Below, in pieces: positions 1 through 11,974 of a stretch of 64,000 nt of DNA. The stretch spans positions 186,001 through 250,000 of the forward strand of contig JANEZZ010000524.1 of assembly GCA_026122225.1 (NCBI GenBank), written 5' to 3'. The notes under the pieces are model-generated. The model made no database searches. It was not told the origin of the DNA and saw only the letters and a list, made by a program, of their open reading frames with translations. Position numbers and translations under genes: made by a program. This DNA comes from Heloderma charlesbogerti. Lineage: Eukaryota > Chordata > Lepidosauria > Squamata > Helodermatidae. Numbering within the stretch: position 1 is the stretch's first letter; the number at the start of each line of letters is the position of its first letter.

Positions 1-106
1 ACCGAAAATCCATTAAGGAAAAAAAGATGGAATAGCTGCCCAATGCCTACTGCTAGGAGCTCTCCATCTGGAAACTCCTAGTCATACTAGCTGGGTTCCT
101 TTCCAT

Positions 107-720
107 TCTGTTGTTATTGTTGTTGTTATTTACATTTCTATACCACCCCATAGGGATGTACGAAACTGACTCACCATTTCGTCTGGGGTCATCCGCAGTG
201 GGGAGGAGGTGCTCCGTTCCTCCCCCCGAAATTCTCCCCGGCCGGCTCCGCTCCGCGGCAACTCCACGGAACTGCCGGCCGGGGCCACCCACAGCCAGAC
301 ATCTGGCCGCTGGGCTGCGCAGGGACGCAAATGGCGGCCGCCGTAGCCACCGCCATTTGCGTCCCTGTCTTTTGCCGCGATAGGCTACGTAAATATATAG
401 GCTACGCAAATGGCGTCCCTGCATTAGCCATGATAGGCTACGTAAATACTTACGTAGCCTATCACAGTCATTCAAAAGGGGGCGAATGGTGGTCGCAGAA
501 TCGGCCGCCATTTGAGGAGCACCGGAACGGCCGACAAAGGTAGGCTCCATTCTGGGCCCATTTTGCAAGGTGGTGGGGTGGGTGGCTTCGTTCCACCATG
601 GATTCCCGGGGGCCGAATGCGCTGGCATTTGGCCTCCCTGGAATCCGTGGCGAAATTCTCCAGCATCCCTACATAATAGCTGAGGCTGTCTGGGCAGTCT
701 ACAAAGGTTACACTATTACT
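107..720 (-). repeat. L2-clade LINE 3' end, split by P1
   Basis: Read on the minus strand, 131-152 and 671-710 together make an L2-type 3' terminus: a CTGAGGCT-like motif, then TATGGGGTGGTATAGAAATG and a CAA/TTG-rich tail at 110-131. The same 3' signature occurs on L2 ends elsewhere in the window (for example 28.86 and 59.08 kb). The element is split by palindromic insertion P1. Family assignment is by this signature only. Confidence 0.6.
151..671 (+). mobile_element. Palindromic hAT-like element, copy P1
   Basis: It starts TAGGGATGTACGAAAC and ends GAATCCGTGGCGAAATTCTCC followed by a CATCCCTA terminus, the same ends as copies P2 (1874), P3 (5498, reversed), P4 (24892) and P5 (48708, reversed). 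The interior is GC-rich, with CGCAAATGGCGGCC/GGCGGCCATTTGCG-like inverted arms and one good GATAGGCTACGTAAATA palindrome near 429-467, plus a degenerate second unit near 382-411. It encodes no transposase, so it is non-autonomous. The 8-bp target duplication is unclear here, but the flanks rejoin into an L2 3' end, which defines the insertion. Confidence 0.75.
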
Positions 721-731
721 GTAGTGTCACC

Positions 732-1108
732 TGGGATGTATGAGCAATTGAGCATGCCCCATTTGAAGCTCCAGACATGAGTGTGAGCACATGTCCGCCA
801 AAAATATTTGCAAATTGTCAAAAACAAGCTCACTTTCGTCTCATTCCCAGAAATTTCCTACTTTGTGCAAATTTCCTCAGTAGATGGAATCAGCCCCACT
901 TTAGTCTATGGAGGAAATTTGCATGAATTAGGAAATTTGAAGAAATTTGGGGAGATTTGTGCAGGTCTCCCATCTGATTGCTGTTCGATTTACACAAGTT
1001 TCCCATTTGCGCAGAGCAAGCAGTGATCACAAACGTGGACGGTAATTGGGCATGATGATGTCTGGAGTATCCTGGTGCTCTCAAACATCATTCATTTGGC
1101 CATCCCTA
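732..1108 (+). mobile_element. Short non-autonomous hAT-like element with 8-10 bp target duplication
   Basis: Both flanks carry TAGTGTCACC (722-731 and 1107-1116; the exact boundary is ambiguous by one or two bases). The ends are TGGGATG and CATCCCTA, matching the CAGGGATG-type ends of the P family. The interior is AT-rich with repeated AAATTTGC/GAAATTTG words, resembling the elements at 37021 and 62560. No coding capacity is visible. The 8-bp duplication length points to the hAT superfamily. Confidence 0.65.
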
Positions 1109-1116
1109 GTGTCACC

Positions 1117-1865
1117 CTCTAGAGTGACCAAGAAATGGAACTTACTGCGGAGCTATGAAAGGTGTAGAACTATTCGAGAGTAGACTTGGTTCTAAACCTA
1201 CCAATTCAATGGAGCAAAGATTGTTTGGGAGAGGCAACGTGCCATCCACATAAAACTGAAATCACCAAAGGCAGCAAACAGGTTCAGCCCCAGCTCCAAT
1301 GGTGAGAAGTATTCATCTTTACTTTCATCTACAGGAATGAATGGCTTAAGATATGTGATGGAGAATCAATTGCTTCAGCGTGTTTATATCCCAAACAAAA
1401 ATAGTAATATGAAAAAGGCAGTCGCGTGAATTGGACCACAAGCAATTCAACTACCGGCTGGTTCCACCACTGCCTGTTTTAAGAGCTCTGTGTGAATTTT
1501 TCTAAGTGCTTCTGCCAAGGCAGGGCTGGCGTGAAGGGTTGGCACAGTCAGGCACCTGCCAAGGGCATACACCCCTGCAGAGGCTCACTGACAAGAGCTC
1601 CCTGAACTGCCTCCTCCTCTTCACTGTTTTAACCTACTTGTTCATCTGCCTCTCACTCTGACCCAGACAATGTGGTAGCGAGAAGGACAAGGAGTAGATG
1701 CCACTGCCTACTTGCTCACTGGCTTGCTGCCTGTCAAGCAAAAAAGTGGTAGCAATGATGAGACAGAGGAGGAGGAAGAGGAGCAAGGGCAGCTGTTGAC
1801 AACGGCGTTGAGAAGATAAACTCACCGAGGGAGGGGCCCGTTGAGGGTGTCTTGCCCAGGGGCCC
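1117..1865. other. No gene recognised
   Basis: The stretch has no convincing ORF. A GAGG/CAGC-rich part near 1510-1860 (with GGGCTGGCG and GGTTGGCACAG words also seen near 31.15 kb) may be an old unclassified repeat. Nothing else can be supported. Confidence 0.5.
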
Positions 1866-1873
1866 TCAAAAAC

Positions 1874-2506
1874 TAGGGATGTACGAAACAATTTACCTGT
1901 TTCGTTTCGTGACATCCACGGTGGGGGGAGGTGCTCTGGCCCTCCCCCCAAATCCTCGCTGGCCGGCCCCGCTACGCGATGACTCCGTGGAGCCGCCGCC
2001 CGGGGCCGCCCGCAGCGACATCCAGCCGCTGCTGGGCTGTGCAGGGATGCAAATGGCGGCCGCTGTAGCCGCCTCCATTTGCATCCCTTTTTTCGCCATG
2101 ATAGGCTACGTAAATATTTATGTAGCCTATCACGGTGAAAAAAAGGGAACGCAAATGGCAGCAGCTACGGCGGCCGCCATTTGCGTTCCCTTTTTGTTTT
2201 TTTGTTTTTTGCTGTGATAGGCTATGTAAATACTTACGTAGCCTATCACGGCCTCCGCAGGGACGCAAATGGCCACCGTAAGTATTTACATAGCCTATCA
2301 CGGCAAAAATGGGAAGCCAATGGCGGCCGCAGTCACAGCCGCCATTCGCAAAGCAGTGCGAATGGCACTAGGTAGGTGCTCCGTTTCGCGTGCCTTTCGT
2401 GGGGCGGTGGGGCAGGGGGGCTTTGTTCCACCACGGATTTCAGGGGGCCAAATGCACTGGCATTCAGCCTCACTGATATCTGTGGCGGAATTCTCCGCCA
2501 TCCCTG
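1874..2506 (+). mobile_element. Palindromic hAT-like element, copy P2 with perfect 8-bp target duplication
   Basis: TCAAAAAC flanks the element exactly on both sides (1866-1873 and 2507-2514). The ends are TAGGGATG and CATCCCTG, so the terminal inverted repeat is about CAGGGATG. The interior has two complete palindromic modules (about 2098-2138 and 2211-2251) and a half module (2278-2304), each built on GATAGGCTAYGTAAATA and its complement. They are separated by inverted CGCAAATGGC/GCCATTTGCG arms. There is no transposase ORF; the ORFs across it are by-products of GC-rich palindromes. Perfect duplications suggest a fairly young insertion. hAT-like is inferred from duplication length and termini. 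Confidence 0.85.
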
Positions 2507-2514
2507 TCAAAAAC

Positions 2515-3028
2515 CTGAAGCCAGTACTGTGCCAAGGTTAGCACAACTTGGGATTCATGTCCTAGCCTGTGTGAAACTACCATGCGATTTCATGCTTCAA
2601 ATGAAACCTAAACATGCATCACAATCAGTCAAAAAAGTCCCTGAAAGCTTTCAGCATTTACATATGGCAAATCTATTTCAACCTGGTGACAAAAATAACT
2701 GGAACAAATGGTTCATATGTATATGAATTATTTACAGTTATAACAATCTCCATTTATTTCCTTGATGCTTGTCTAATACACTGTGAATATATACTTATAA
2801 TTTGTCCTTATATAATGCTATGTATGCCACCCTGGTATCCCTTGTGGATTTAAAGTTTAAAAAATAAACAAATGTTTAAGGAAGAGGGGAAATGATCTGT
2901 CATATCACTGACGTTGAACAGAGACATTGAATCTATTCTTCAAATTTTTAGTAGCACCCTGGCAACCATTTTAAATGTTTTCTTGATTTATCAGTAATCT
3001 TGCTGAACACTTAAGATACAGTAATTTA
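2515..3028. other. No gene recognised
   Basis: AT-rich sequence. A weak SINE/LINE-like 3' end (ATGCCACCCTGG followed by an AAATAAACAAAT tail near 2822-2872) is the only hint of structure. Confidence 0.4.
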
Positions 3029-3122
3029 GGGTGCAATCCTATGTAGGTTTAGCTATGCTGGCTGGGAAATGCTGGGAGTTGTAGGACTTTTTTCTGTCTA
3101 AACCTGCATAGGATTGTGCCCT
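3029..3122. mobile_element. Harbinger-like foldback MITE (TTA target duplication)
   Basis: Inverted termini GGGTGCAATCCTATG and CATAGGATTGTGCCC fold back over about 30 bp, around an inner GCTGGGAAATGCTGGGAG core. TTA lies on both sides. Related copies are at 7429, 50583, 51209, 58382 and 61111, with TAA/TTA-type flanks at several. A three-base TWA duplication is characteristic of PIF/Harbinger elements, so assignment to that superfamily is a reasonable inference. Confidence 0.7.
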
Positions 3123-4687
3123 TAATCAATTAAGAAATAAGAACATCAAATGAGCAAGAAGGCTGCAATGGCAGCCACAGAAACGATGCAATACTTTTCC
3201 TTTCTTTTTCAACCAGAATTAAGATGTTCTCCAACATATCAAAGAGGAATACACAGATAACTATAGGCAGAATCTGCTTATTACTTTAACTCTTAAATAA
3301 TACTCTATTCAACTTCAAAGGGTTTCAGTTTCCATCTCCAGAATCAGTACTGTGCTCTAATCCATGATTCAACCCTTCTTACAGTAAATTTTACATATGC
3401 AAAGGCTCTTAGTACAATGTTTTCTGGAAAAAGTTTTCCTTGACTCTGTAAATGGGATACACACACACACACACACACACACACACCAATAAAGCTGTAT
3501 CCCCTGTTCTCTCTGCAGTCATGGATTGTCTCAGTAGAATTCCCTTAATGTGCCAATGGCTGGAAAATAAAAGCCTATGTGTGTTATTAGTTGTTGATTG
3601 TAAAAGGTGCAAACCCATTGGGTTGTATCCAGCTGTGACCATCTGCCAGCGGAATGGAAACCAGCGGAAAGGAAACCAGTGGCCCTCCCACTGCGGCCCA
3701 CAAACATCCCCCAAATCTGCTCCGAGGGTGGGACTGCAGTGGAAAGAGGGCAAGCAGAAGTCCACAATGAGGTTAATTTCTTTAGAATTCTTTATCTTTA
3801 TAAATTCAGCCGCCAACATTCTGTAAGTCCTGGATGCTCATAGGTCCTTGTCAGACTATTTGGGGTTTCTTAAAAATTTTCTTTTTCTTTTAATTTAGAA
3901 ACATATAAACATCTGCATACCTAGGGAATCCCTTGAGTATACAGAAACCACTACCTTATTTTGGGTGGCCCAGCTTTTTCACTTGGAAACTGATTGACAC
4001 TCAGCAATTCATTTGCTATTTGCAGGCATGATGTTCTCTTGGCTTCTTTTTAGAATGTGGCTTACCACTTGGGGGGATGACTTGGTTGGAAATTGTAAAA
4101 GGAACACTTTGCTTTATTGTAATTTACTTCCTTATACCCGTGCTTCTCACATTGGTATAATAATGGCTTAAATCTTGCAATATCTTGCCTCAAATGTGAG
4201 CACGGCTTGCTGTGAGCATGAGTGGGTACCCTGCTTTCCCACACCCCAACCCTGGCCCAAGAAGGGGGCTACTTAATGCAGCCATGGCCGCTGGAGTTGA
4301 GTGATGTCACTGATGGGCAATTTGCAATGGATGGGTGTGGGTCAGGCAGGCTGGAAGTGACAGAAGGGGAATCTGAGGGTGGGAGGCAGGAAGTGGAAGA
4401 CAGGCCCAGACAAGCTCCTGAAAAGGAGTTGTCAGTGGCAGGAAAGGGCAGGATGGGACCAAAAGGAAATGACCAAGGAAAGGGAAAGGACAACAGAAGG
4501 AGGCAAGGGCTGGCTGAGAGGATACAGCTCTTGCTTGAAATAATGGATCTCCCATAGCTGTCAGTAAGAAGCGAGCACAGCCACCTAAACCCCTGCCAGC
4601 AAACCTGGATGGTCCCAAAATAGGGATGAACAACTCTTTCGATTTCAGTTTCTTTCATTTCATTTCTCATTTTTCCACATGTAAGTT
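3123..4687. other. No gene; (AC)n and weak repeat traces
   Basis: A pure (AC)n microsatellite lies at 3459-3485. A GGGTTGTATCCAG word at about 3619 is shared in complement with about 33105, suggesting an old MITE-type repeat. The region 4222-4560 is purine-rich with an open frame but looks low-complexity, not coding. 4621-4687 starts TAGGGATGAAC and may be the left part of an older element that continues after 5221. Confidence 0.45.
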
Positions 4688-5220
4688 TAGGGATGTCGTG
4701 GGCGTCCAACTGAGTTTGGGAATTCATCAGGCAACCCCCACCCATGACCACCGAACTGCACCCGCCGAGATGCTGTCCTTGTTTGCCCCTGCTTGTGCCC
4801 ACTCATGCTCTCCAGAACTCACCACAATCCCGTTCGGTGAGCGCCCACCATTTTCGCGCCTTTGATGTCTGCATAAAACAGGAAGTTAGAAAAACGCGCA
4901 TATTCAAATATGTGCATTTTGGAGCTGGGAAAGCTAAATAAGCGCAATATTAGAGGTATAATCCCTCTAATATTGCACTTATTTAGCTTCCCCAGCTCCA
5001 AAAAGTGCATATTTGAATATGTACATTTTTTTAACTTCCTGTTTTACGCAGACATCAAAGGCGTGAAAATGGTGGGTGCTCACCGAATGGGTTTGCGGTG
5101 AGCCAGGGAACTCACGAAACTCATGGGTGGCCTGAGCACAGGCCTGGGGGGATGCAAGCAGGGGCGCTGCTTTGGCGAGTGCCCGGAGAACCCAACCTAG
5201 GGTGAGTTCTTAGATCCCTA
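4688..5220. mobile_element. Foldback hAT-like element with long inverted arms
   Basis: Two long arms (about 4813-4963 and 4967-5098) are near-exact reverse complements: GCGCATATTCAAATATG, GGAGCTGGGAAAGC and CGCAATATTAGAGG recur inverted, meeting around 4964. The ends are TAGGGATG and GATCCCTA. The flanks TGTAAGTT (4680-4687) and TGTAATTT (5221-5228) agree at 7 of 8 bases, consistent with a hAT-type duplication. It is non-autonomous. The single-stranded form would make a hairpin of well over 100 bp. Confidence 0.75.
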
Positions 5221-5228
5221 TGTAATTT

Positions 5229-5489
5229 TGGTTCATCTCAAATATTGAGAATTTCTCCATTCTTAGGTTTGGTGCATCCCAAACTTTGAGATTTCTTTTT
5301 AAAGTTCACATGAACATCCATAAACATTTTTGTGTGCATTTATCCTAAATTTGCTTTCATGCATTTTTGTTTGCAGTCTTCCTTATATACACATTTTTGC
5401 AAGCGATTTTCCTAAAGGACTGCATTTTAACATTATTTCCCTTAATAAATGCAGTTTTGTATGCATCTTTGAATTGGAGAACTAGATTA
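5229..5489. other. AT-rich flank, possible remnant of an older repeat
   Basis: It repeats words such as GCATTTTTG, CACATTTTTGCAAGCG and TGCAGTTTTG. Together with 4621-4687 it may be a single AT-rich element split by the foldback at 4688 and then abutted by P3. No coding evidence. Confidence 0.35.
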
Positions 5490-5497
5490 CAAAATTT

Positions 5498-6294
5498 TAG
5501 GGTTGTCAGAGAATTCCGCCACGGACTCCAGTGAGTCCAGAATCCGTGGCGGAACAGCCTCCCACCCCCGGCCACCCCGCAGAATCCCCCCAGGACGGAG
5601 ATTACCTGGGGCGGATGTGGCAGCAGCTCCAGCAGCGGCGGCAGTGGCAGCGGCTCCAGCTGGTCTCCTGGCCGGCCACTGCCAGGCTGCTGCAGCCGCA
5701 AATGGTGGCCGTCGTAGCGGCCGCCATTTGCGTGCTTGCAGGCAGCCATGATAGGCTATGTAAGTATTTATGTAGCCTATCACGGCAAAGAGCAGGGGCG
5801 CAAATGGCGGCCGCTATGCCATTTGCGCCCCTGCTCTTTGCCGTGATAGGCTACGTAAGTATTTACATTTGCGTGGCCGCCTTTACCGTGATAGGCTACA
5901 TAAATACTTACGTAGCCTATCACGGCAAAGAGCAGGGGTGCAAATGGCGTAGTGGCCGCCATTTGTGTCCCTGCTTTAGCTGTGATAGGGTATGTAAGTA
6001 TTTATGTAGCCTGTCACAGGCTACCGTAGGAACACAAATGGCATCCCCTATGCAGGATGCCATTTGCATCCGCACCAGCCCGGCAGCAGCTGGAGGCCCC
6101 TCTGCAGGTCGGCCCAGCTGGCGGCTCTGCAGCATGGCCGCGAAGTGGAGCCAGCCGGGCAGGATTCCAGGGGGGAGGACAGGATCGCCTCCCCCCCGTC
6201 AAGGATTCCAAGGGGAGGAACAGATCACCTCCTGCCCCCCCCCCCAACAGTGGATGCCCCGACCGGAACCAGGTAAGGGATTTGTACATCCCCA
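5498..6294 (-). mobile_element. Palindromic hAT-like element, copy P3 (longest, reversed)
   Basis: It is flanked by CAAAATTT on both sides (5490-5497 and 6295-6302, within a shared 9-mer ACAAAATTT). The ends read TAGGGTTG... and ...TGTACATCCCCA, the reverse of P2. At 797 bp it is the largest copy, with three full GATAGGCTAYGTAARTA palindromes (about 5746-5786, 5884-5926, 5979-6020) and one half unit (5840-5866), interleaved with CGCAAATGGCG arms. A 265-codon open frame crosses it (5531-6328) but follows the palindrome repeats and is not protein-like. It is non-autonomous. Confidence 0.85.
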
Positions 6295-6302
6295 CAAAAT
6301 TT

Positions 6303-7346
6303 GGAGAAGAGCAAATTTCAAAAGATGACTGGGTTTTGTTCTGAATAGGAAAAGCTGGAACTAGATTATGTACCTGAAACTCACCTGCCTATAAAGGCAC
6401 TAATTTACATTGGACGTACCTGGTCTTTTGACTTCTTATTTGGCCCTTGGGGGTGGATGAACCAGCCATAGTCATCTCAGTAGTGACCCCATGTTGGATC
6501 TCTTCCTGCAGCATCTACCAAGTAGAATATACCATGCTGTGGGATGAGTGGCCATGTGACTAATAATGATTGACAGTAATGTGGATGCTGCTGTCAGGTT
6601 ATTCTGAATGAGCAGCCCAGCACCTGAAATTGAATAGCTTTTCATGGTTAGGATTTTGCAACAGAAGACAAAAGTCTGTTGGCATGTAACCATGTGTATG
6701 GAAAAAGTTATTCATTGGCTGAAAGAAACTCTAAGCCATTGATTGTCTTCTCTACTGATCAAAAAGTACAATACACTGGGGATTTTAATTTCCCTCAGGG
6801 TCGACACCAAAATACACAATCATAGGAAGTACACTCACCTTGTATTGATGGATTTTTAAAAAGGTTGTTTGGCTGTAAACACTTTCTCATACCCAAGTGC
6901 CTAAATATAACTTTGGCCATTGAAGGGAAGAAGGGAATTATTTAGACTATAGATAATAGAATGTCTGGGAAAATTCCGATTGGGATCTAATCTTTACAAG
7001 CATTGACTGACAATAAGTTGGCATCTCTGAAAGAGATTTCAAACTCAACTGCAGATGGAAAGTTTGTGCCCAGAGACTCGGCTCTTCTTATCAAAGCTCT
7101 TGATATTCTCCCAACAGACCTTTAAAAATCATTCACTGTATATACATTCCAGTCTGAGTTGGAAATCTAATAAATTTGATCTCGATTTGATCTAAGACTA
7201 AAAACTGACATCCATGCTCTGGACTGTAATTTCTGAAATGTCTAAAATTTACATTATTTGTATAAAATTATAACTAGGATATGATATGCTGTATAGTGTA
7301 AGACCTGATGTGAATTTTATAAAACCTCTCTCTTATCAGCTTTGCC
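6303..7346. other. No gene recognised
   Basis: Unique-looking AT-rich DNA without an ORF above about 75 codons and without clear repeats. Confidence 0.5.
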
Positions 7347-7590
7347 ACTGGAGGGAGGCAGTGGAGTGGAGTGGTTCATCAGATTAGGTCTGCAAAGTGC
7401 AGTTTCAAGTCCCCACTCAGTCACTGAGGGCACAATCTTATGCGTGTTTAGACAAAAAAAAGTCCTACAACTTGTTTCTGTCTAAACACGCAAAGGATTA
7501 CGGCCTCAGTGACCCTGGGCCACTTGGGCTCTTTCAGCCTAATCTACCTCACAGGTTTGTATGAGGATAAAATGAGCCATATAAAAAGGA
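7347..7590 (+). mobile_element. tRNA-derived SINE, interrupted
   Basis: The parts resemble the SINE at 11384. A degenerate pol III B-box-like segment TTTCAAGTCCCCACTC lies near 7411-7426, then after an insertion come GTGACCCTGGGCCACTTGG and CTACCTCACAGGTTTGTATG. The insertion at 7429-7503 is a Harbinger-like MITE. The A box is poorly preserved, so this copy is probably old. Confidence 0.65.
7429..7503. mobile_element. Harbinger-like foldback MITE inside a SINE
   Basis: Termini GGGCACAATCTTATGCGTG and CACGCAAAGGATTACGGCC form an inverted repeat of roughly 25 bp, with GTTTAGACA/TGTCTAAAC arms. It matches the family at 3029, 50583 and 51209, and it splits the surrounding SINE. Confidence 0.65.
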
Positions 7591-8187
7591 AAAATGATAG
7601 CAAACTATTTGTGTATGTGCCTATATGTCTGTACATTTTCAGTCTCCTCTCTTTCTCTCTCTCCCTCTGTATATGCATACATACATACACACACACACAC
7701 ACGCTCACACACATACGTACGTACAATATATGACATTATTTATGTCTGACATCTTACATGGAAGTAATATTTCAGAATGTGCATGCATTAACAATGATTG
7801 GAAACAGATTTTCCTGAAACTGCAGAGGGGATTCATCTCCCTTTCTATCCTCACCCTTTCTCCTTTCAACATAAGGTTTATTGGGAAGTATGTTTTAAAT
7901 AAACCATATTATCCACAATAGGAACATGATATCGAAGGCTCAAATAACAGCAGCAGCTTACAACATGCTAGGAATTCCAAGCAAAAAGAGCAGAAATGTA
8001 ACCCACTAGGCAATAGTTTCTGGACAAAGCCCCTTAAGATAAATAAGGAGGATGTAAAGGGACTGTTTGCAGAGCTGTGTCCAGTTGGCACAACCCACCG
8101 AATAGTGCCTTTGTGCAATGCCCATGCATTTTAATGGTGTTTGCACCAAAGAAATGCTTTGGACTGTGTTCAAACATGTTGCACTGT
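7591..8187. other. No gene; CA-rich tract
   Basis: A CT-rich then (CA)n-like tract lies at about 7640-7722. The rest is unremarkable AT-rich DNA. Confidence 0.45.
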
Positions 8188-8189
8188 GA

Positions 8190-8220
<31 letters not shown>

Positions 8221-8255
8221 GAAGGAAGGAAGGAAGGAAGGAAGGAAGGAAGGAA
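8188..8255 (+). repeat. (GAAA)n to (GGAA)n compound microsatellite
   Basis: GAAA units (about 8188-8219) pass directly into GGAA units (about 8220-8255). The mirror-like purine strand explains the Lys/Glu- or Phe/Ser-rich open frames across it. Confidence 0.95.
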
Positions 8256-8272
8256 GATCATCCACCATTATA

Positions 8273-8561
8273 CAGAGCGGCCCAAAAGTAGGTATACAGT
8301 ATGTTCTTGACTCAAGTTCGCTGCCATCATTCACAATATCAGTAAAAAAAAACAAAAAAACCTAAAAAACTAAACAACTGTATACCTACTTAAAGGCCTC
8401 ACTCCCCTCACTTTCTACACTTAACTGATTTAACTGTCACTCCTTGTCACTCACTCTTCTCAACTGTCATTCTGACTCCACCACACATCTTCTACTCACA
8501 CATTCTCTCCCACTCCCATCAACATTCTAAACAACTGTATACCTACTTTTGGGCCACTCTG
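8273..8561. mobile_element. Mariner-type MITE with TA target duplication
   Basis: The terminal inverted repeats are 28 bp and differ at one base: CAGAGCGGCCCAAAAGTAGG then TATACAGT on the left, and the complement with CAGAGTGG on the right. TA borders both ends (8271-8272 and 8562-8563). The 289-bp body has no transposase. A second copy of the right-end segment (CTAAACAACTGTATACCTAC) lies internally near 8372-8391 and again at 8527-8546, so the right terminus is partly duplicated. TA duplication and TIR size fit Tc1/mariner. Confidence 0.85.
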
Positions 8562-8563
8562 TA

Positions 8564-9384
8564 TAAAAGCCCTAATCGCATATGCTGGTCAAACATTAGG
8601 ATAGATGTGCTATGGAACAGTGAGATCATGCTCACCTACCTTGCCCCCTCTTCCACATGTGTAGTTTACCTCTTCCACATGTGTAGGACATCATGTGTAA
8701 CTGGTGTGTGCATGGATAGAATCCAAGGCCCATAAGCCCACACATGTACAATCTTTGCACATACACATGATGTCTAATGCTTGTGAACATGTTGGGCTCA
8801 GGGGTTGGGTGAGTGAAGGCGATCTTACTGCTCCATTCCACCAGCTTAGATCCAAAGCAGTGTGTGGTCGCTTCCACTCACAGGGGCTTTCCCTTTCTGC
8901 ACCATCTCCTTGCACCCCTGAAAAGCTCCCGCTGAAGGTTATAAGAAAGAGGGGTTTGTGTAGTATGAATCCATGATCCCTCTGTGCATGGGTGTGTGAA
9001 GATCCAAGCCATTAATGCTGCTGCATACTTTAACCTACATCTGAATAGGCTGCAGTATGACTAGCCCAAGTCTGCTCCTAGGGTGTATAACAGAGCTCTA
9101 CCCATTGTCATGGCCATTGCTATAGTTGTCTTTGCCCTGTGGAGATCCCTGGGGCTCCTGAAAAAGGACCACAGGGGCCTAAGCCAGGGAGGAAAGGCCA
9201 AAGACCCATGGCTGGAGGAAGTCAAGGGGAAAAAGCTGAAGTCAGGGCAGAGAAGATGATCCATCAAGGATACCTCTGCTGTGATGCTGCCATTTGGACC
9301 AAGTCCAGGAAAATAACATTTATTTTGTCTGGTGGTGGTGTAGTTCCTCAGTTAGGTGGGTGGTCCTGGGTGGCAGGGGATGGT
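8564..9384. other. No gene recognised
   Basis: Mixed composition with CACATGTG-type words near 8655-8770. There is no convincing ORF or repeat. Confidence 0.45.
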
Positions 9385-9492
9385 GGCTGCATGTAGGACC
9401 TGGGTTGGGGTGATGACGGCATGCAAGGCCCGGTCAGAGTGATGGCTACATGCAAAGCCTAGGTTGGGGTGAAAGCTGCATGCTGGGCCCAG
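9385..9492 (+). repeat. Short minisatellite, about 30-bp unit
   Basis: About three and a half imperfect units of the form GGCTGCATGYAGGACCTGGG plus TTGGGGTGAT follow each other. Unit starts are near 9385, 9415, 9444 and 9475. Confidence 0.6.
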
Positions 9493-9849
9493 GAGGGGAG
9501 CGCTTGCTCATGGGATTGGGGTCATGGGCTCCCCCACCAGGTTTAAAGTTGCCAGGGGGTGGTGCAAGGCCTGTTCTGTGAGCTTTACAATTCCAAACTG
9601 GTCCTGGGTGGGTACCTATGCCCCTTTTGTTTTATTCCCCATGTTAAGTGGGGCATTCAGAGCGGATACCACTCCCACTTGGCAGCTCTGGTAGTCACCA
9701 GATCACCACCAGTGCACATAATGGCCCCATCTTAGATACTGCCTGGTTGCTGCCTTAATTTAAAAAAGGAAAAGGAAATAAGCAAAATAAAATATATGTA
9801 ACAGGCATACACTGATATAAGTTATAGGTATGGTATGAGGGCATGTGCA

Positions 9850-11383
<1,534 letters not shown>

Positions 11384-11615
11384 GTGTGGTGTAGTGGCTA
11401 GAGTGTTGAAATGGGAGTTGGGAGATCCGGGTTCTAGTCCCCACTTGGCCATGAAAGCTCACTGGGTGACATTGGGCCGGTCACAGACTCTCAGCCTAGC
11501 CTACCTCACAGGTTTGTTGTTCTGAGGATAAAATAGAGAGGAGGAGGATTATGTATGCCGCCTTGGATTCCTTAAGGAGGAAAAAAGGTGGGATATAAAT
11601 GTAATAAAGAAATAA
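11384..11615 (+). mobile_element. tRNA-derived SINE, near complete
   Basis: The head has pol III-type boxes: A-box-like GTGTAGTGGCTAGAG near 11388-11402 and B-box-like GGGTTCTAGTCCCC near 11429-11442. The body contains CACTGGGTGACATTGGGCC and CTACCTCACAGGTTTGTTG. The tail (GCCGCCTTGGATTCCTTAAG, GGTGGGATATAAATGTAATA) resembles the 3' ends of L2-clade LINEs in this window, suggesting that such a LINE mobilised it. That last step is inference. Confidence 0.85.
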
Positions 11616-11974
11616 TATCGCCTGTCTTCAAAAACTCTCAGTGGAAGAGTTTGTTTGTTGATGGTATTGGGGGAACAGTGATATAGCATTGTATTTATTA
11701 TTTTAAAACTTGATAGCTCACCATTCTTGTCAAGGACAAGCCACAGTGGATAATAATACACACATCAAAACAATATAACATCAAACAACAACAACAAATA
11801 GCTAAATACCACAACAATAAAACCAACATAAAACCAACAATGGCAAGAATTCCAACTAAATGAGGACCAAAGGTCAAACAACAAAAAACAAAACAAGTCC
11901 TTTCCCTAGGCCTCTTGTTGTTATTATTGCCTGACTTGGTCCATAAGGCCCTGCCCTGGAAGTGAGTTATCATT
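11616..11974. other. Possible decayed LINE tail, no gene
   Basis: AT-rich with ATTTATTATTTTAAAACTTG and CACAGTGGATAATAATACAC near 11690-11760, then ACAACAACAA-type tracts. It looks like another minus-strand LINE 3' region, but too diverged to assign firmly. Confidence 0.35.

Noticed and set aside
53..628. 191-codon minus-strand frame with an Asn-run
   Set aside because: The Asn-run is the translated (TTG/AAC) tail of an L2 and the rest is palindromic element P1.
4222..4557. 111-codon frame, Gly/Glu/Lys/Arg-rich
   Set aside because: It follows a purine-rich low-complexity stretch; no domain, no splice signals and a similar long frame on the opposite strand.
5531..6328. 265-codon open frame on the plus strand
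   Set aside because: It lies across palindromic element P3 and its residues (CKYLCSLS, YVSIYI repeats) simply follow the repeated palindrome in different phases. No domain; the same strings appear in all frames of the other P copies.
8077..8365. Lys/Glu/Arg-rich frames
   Set aside because: Translation of the (GAAA)n/(GGAA)n microsatellite and the mariner MITE.
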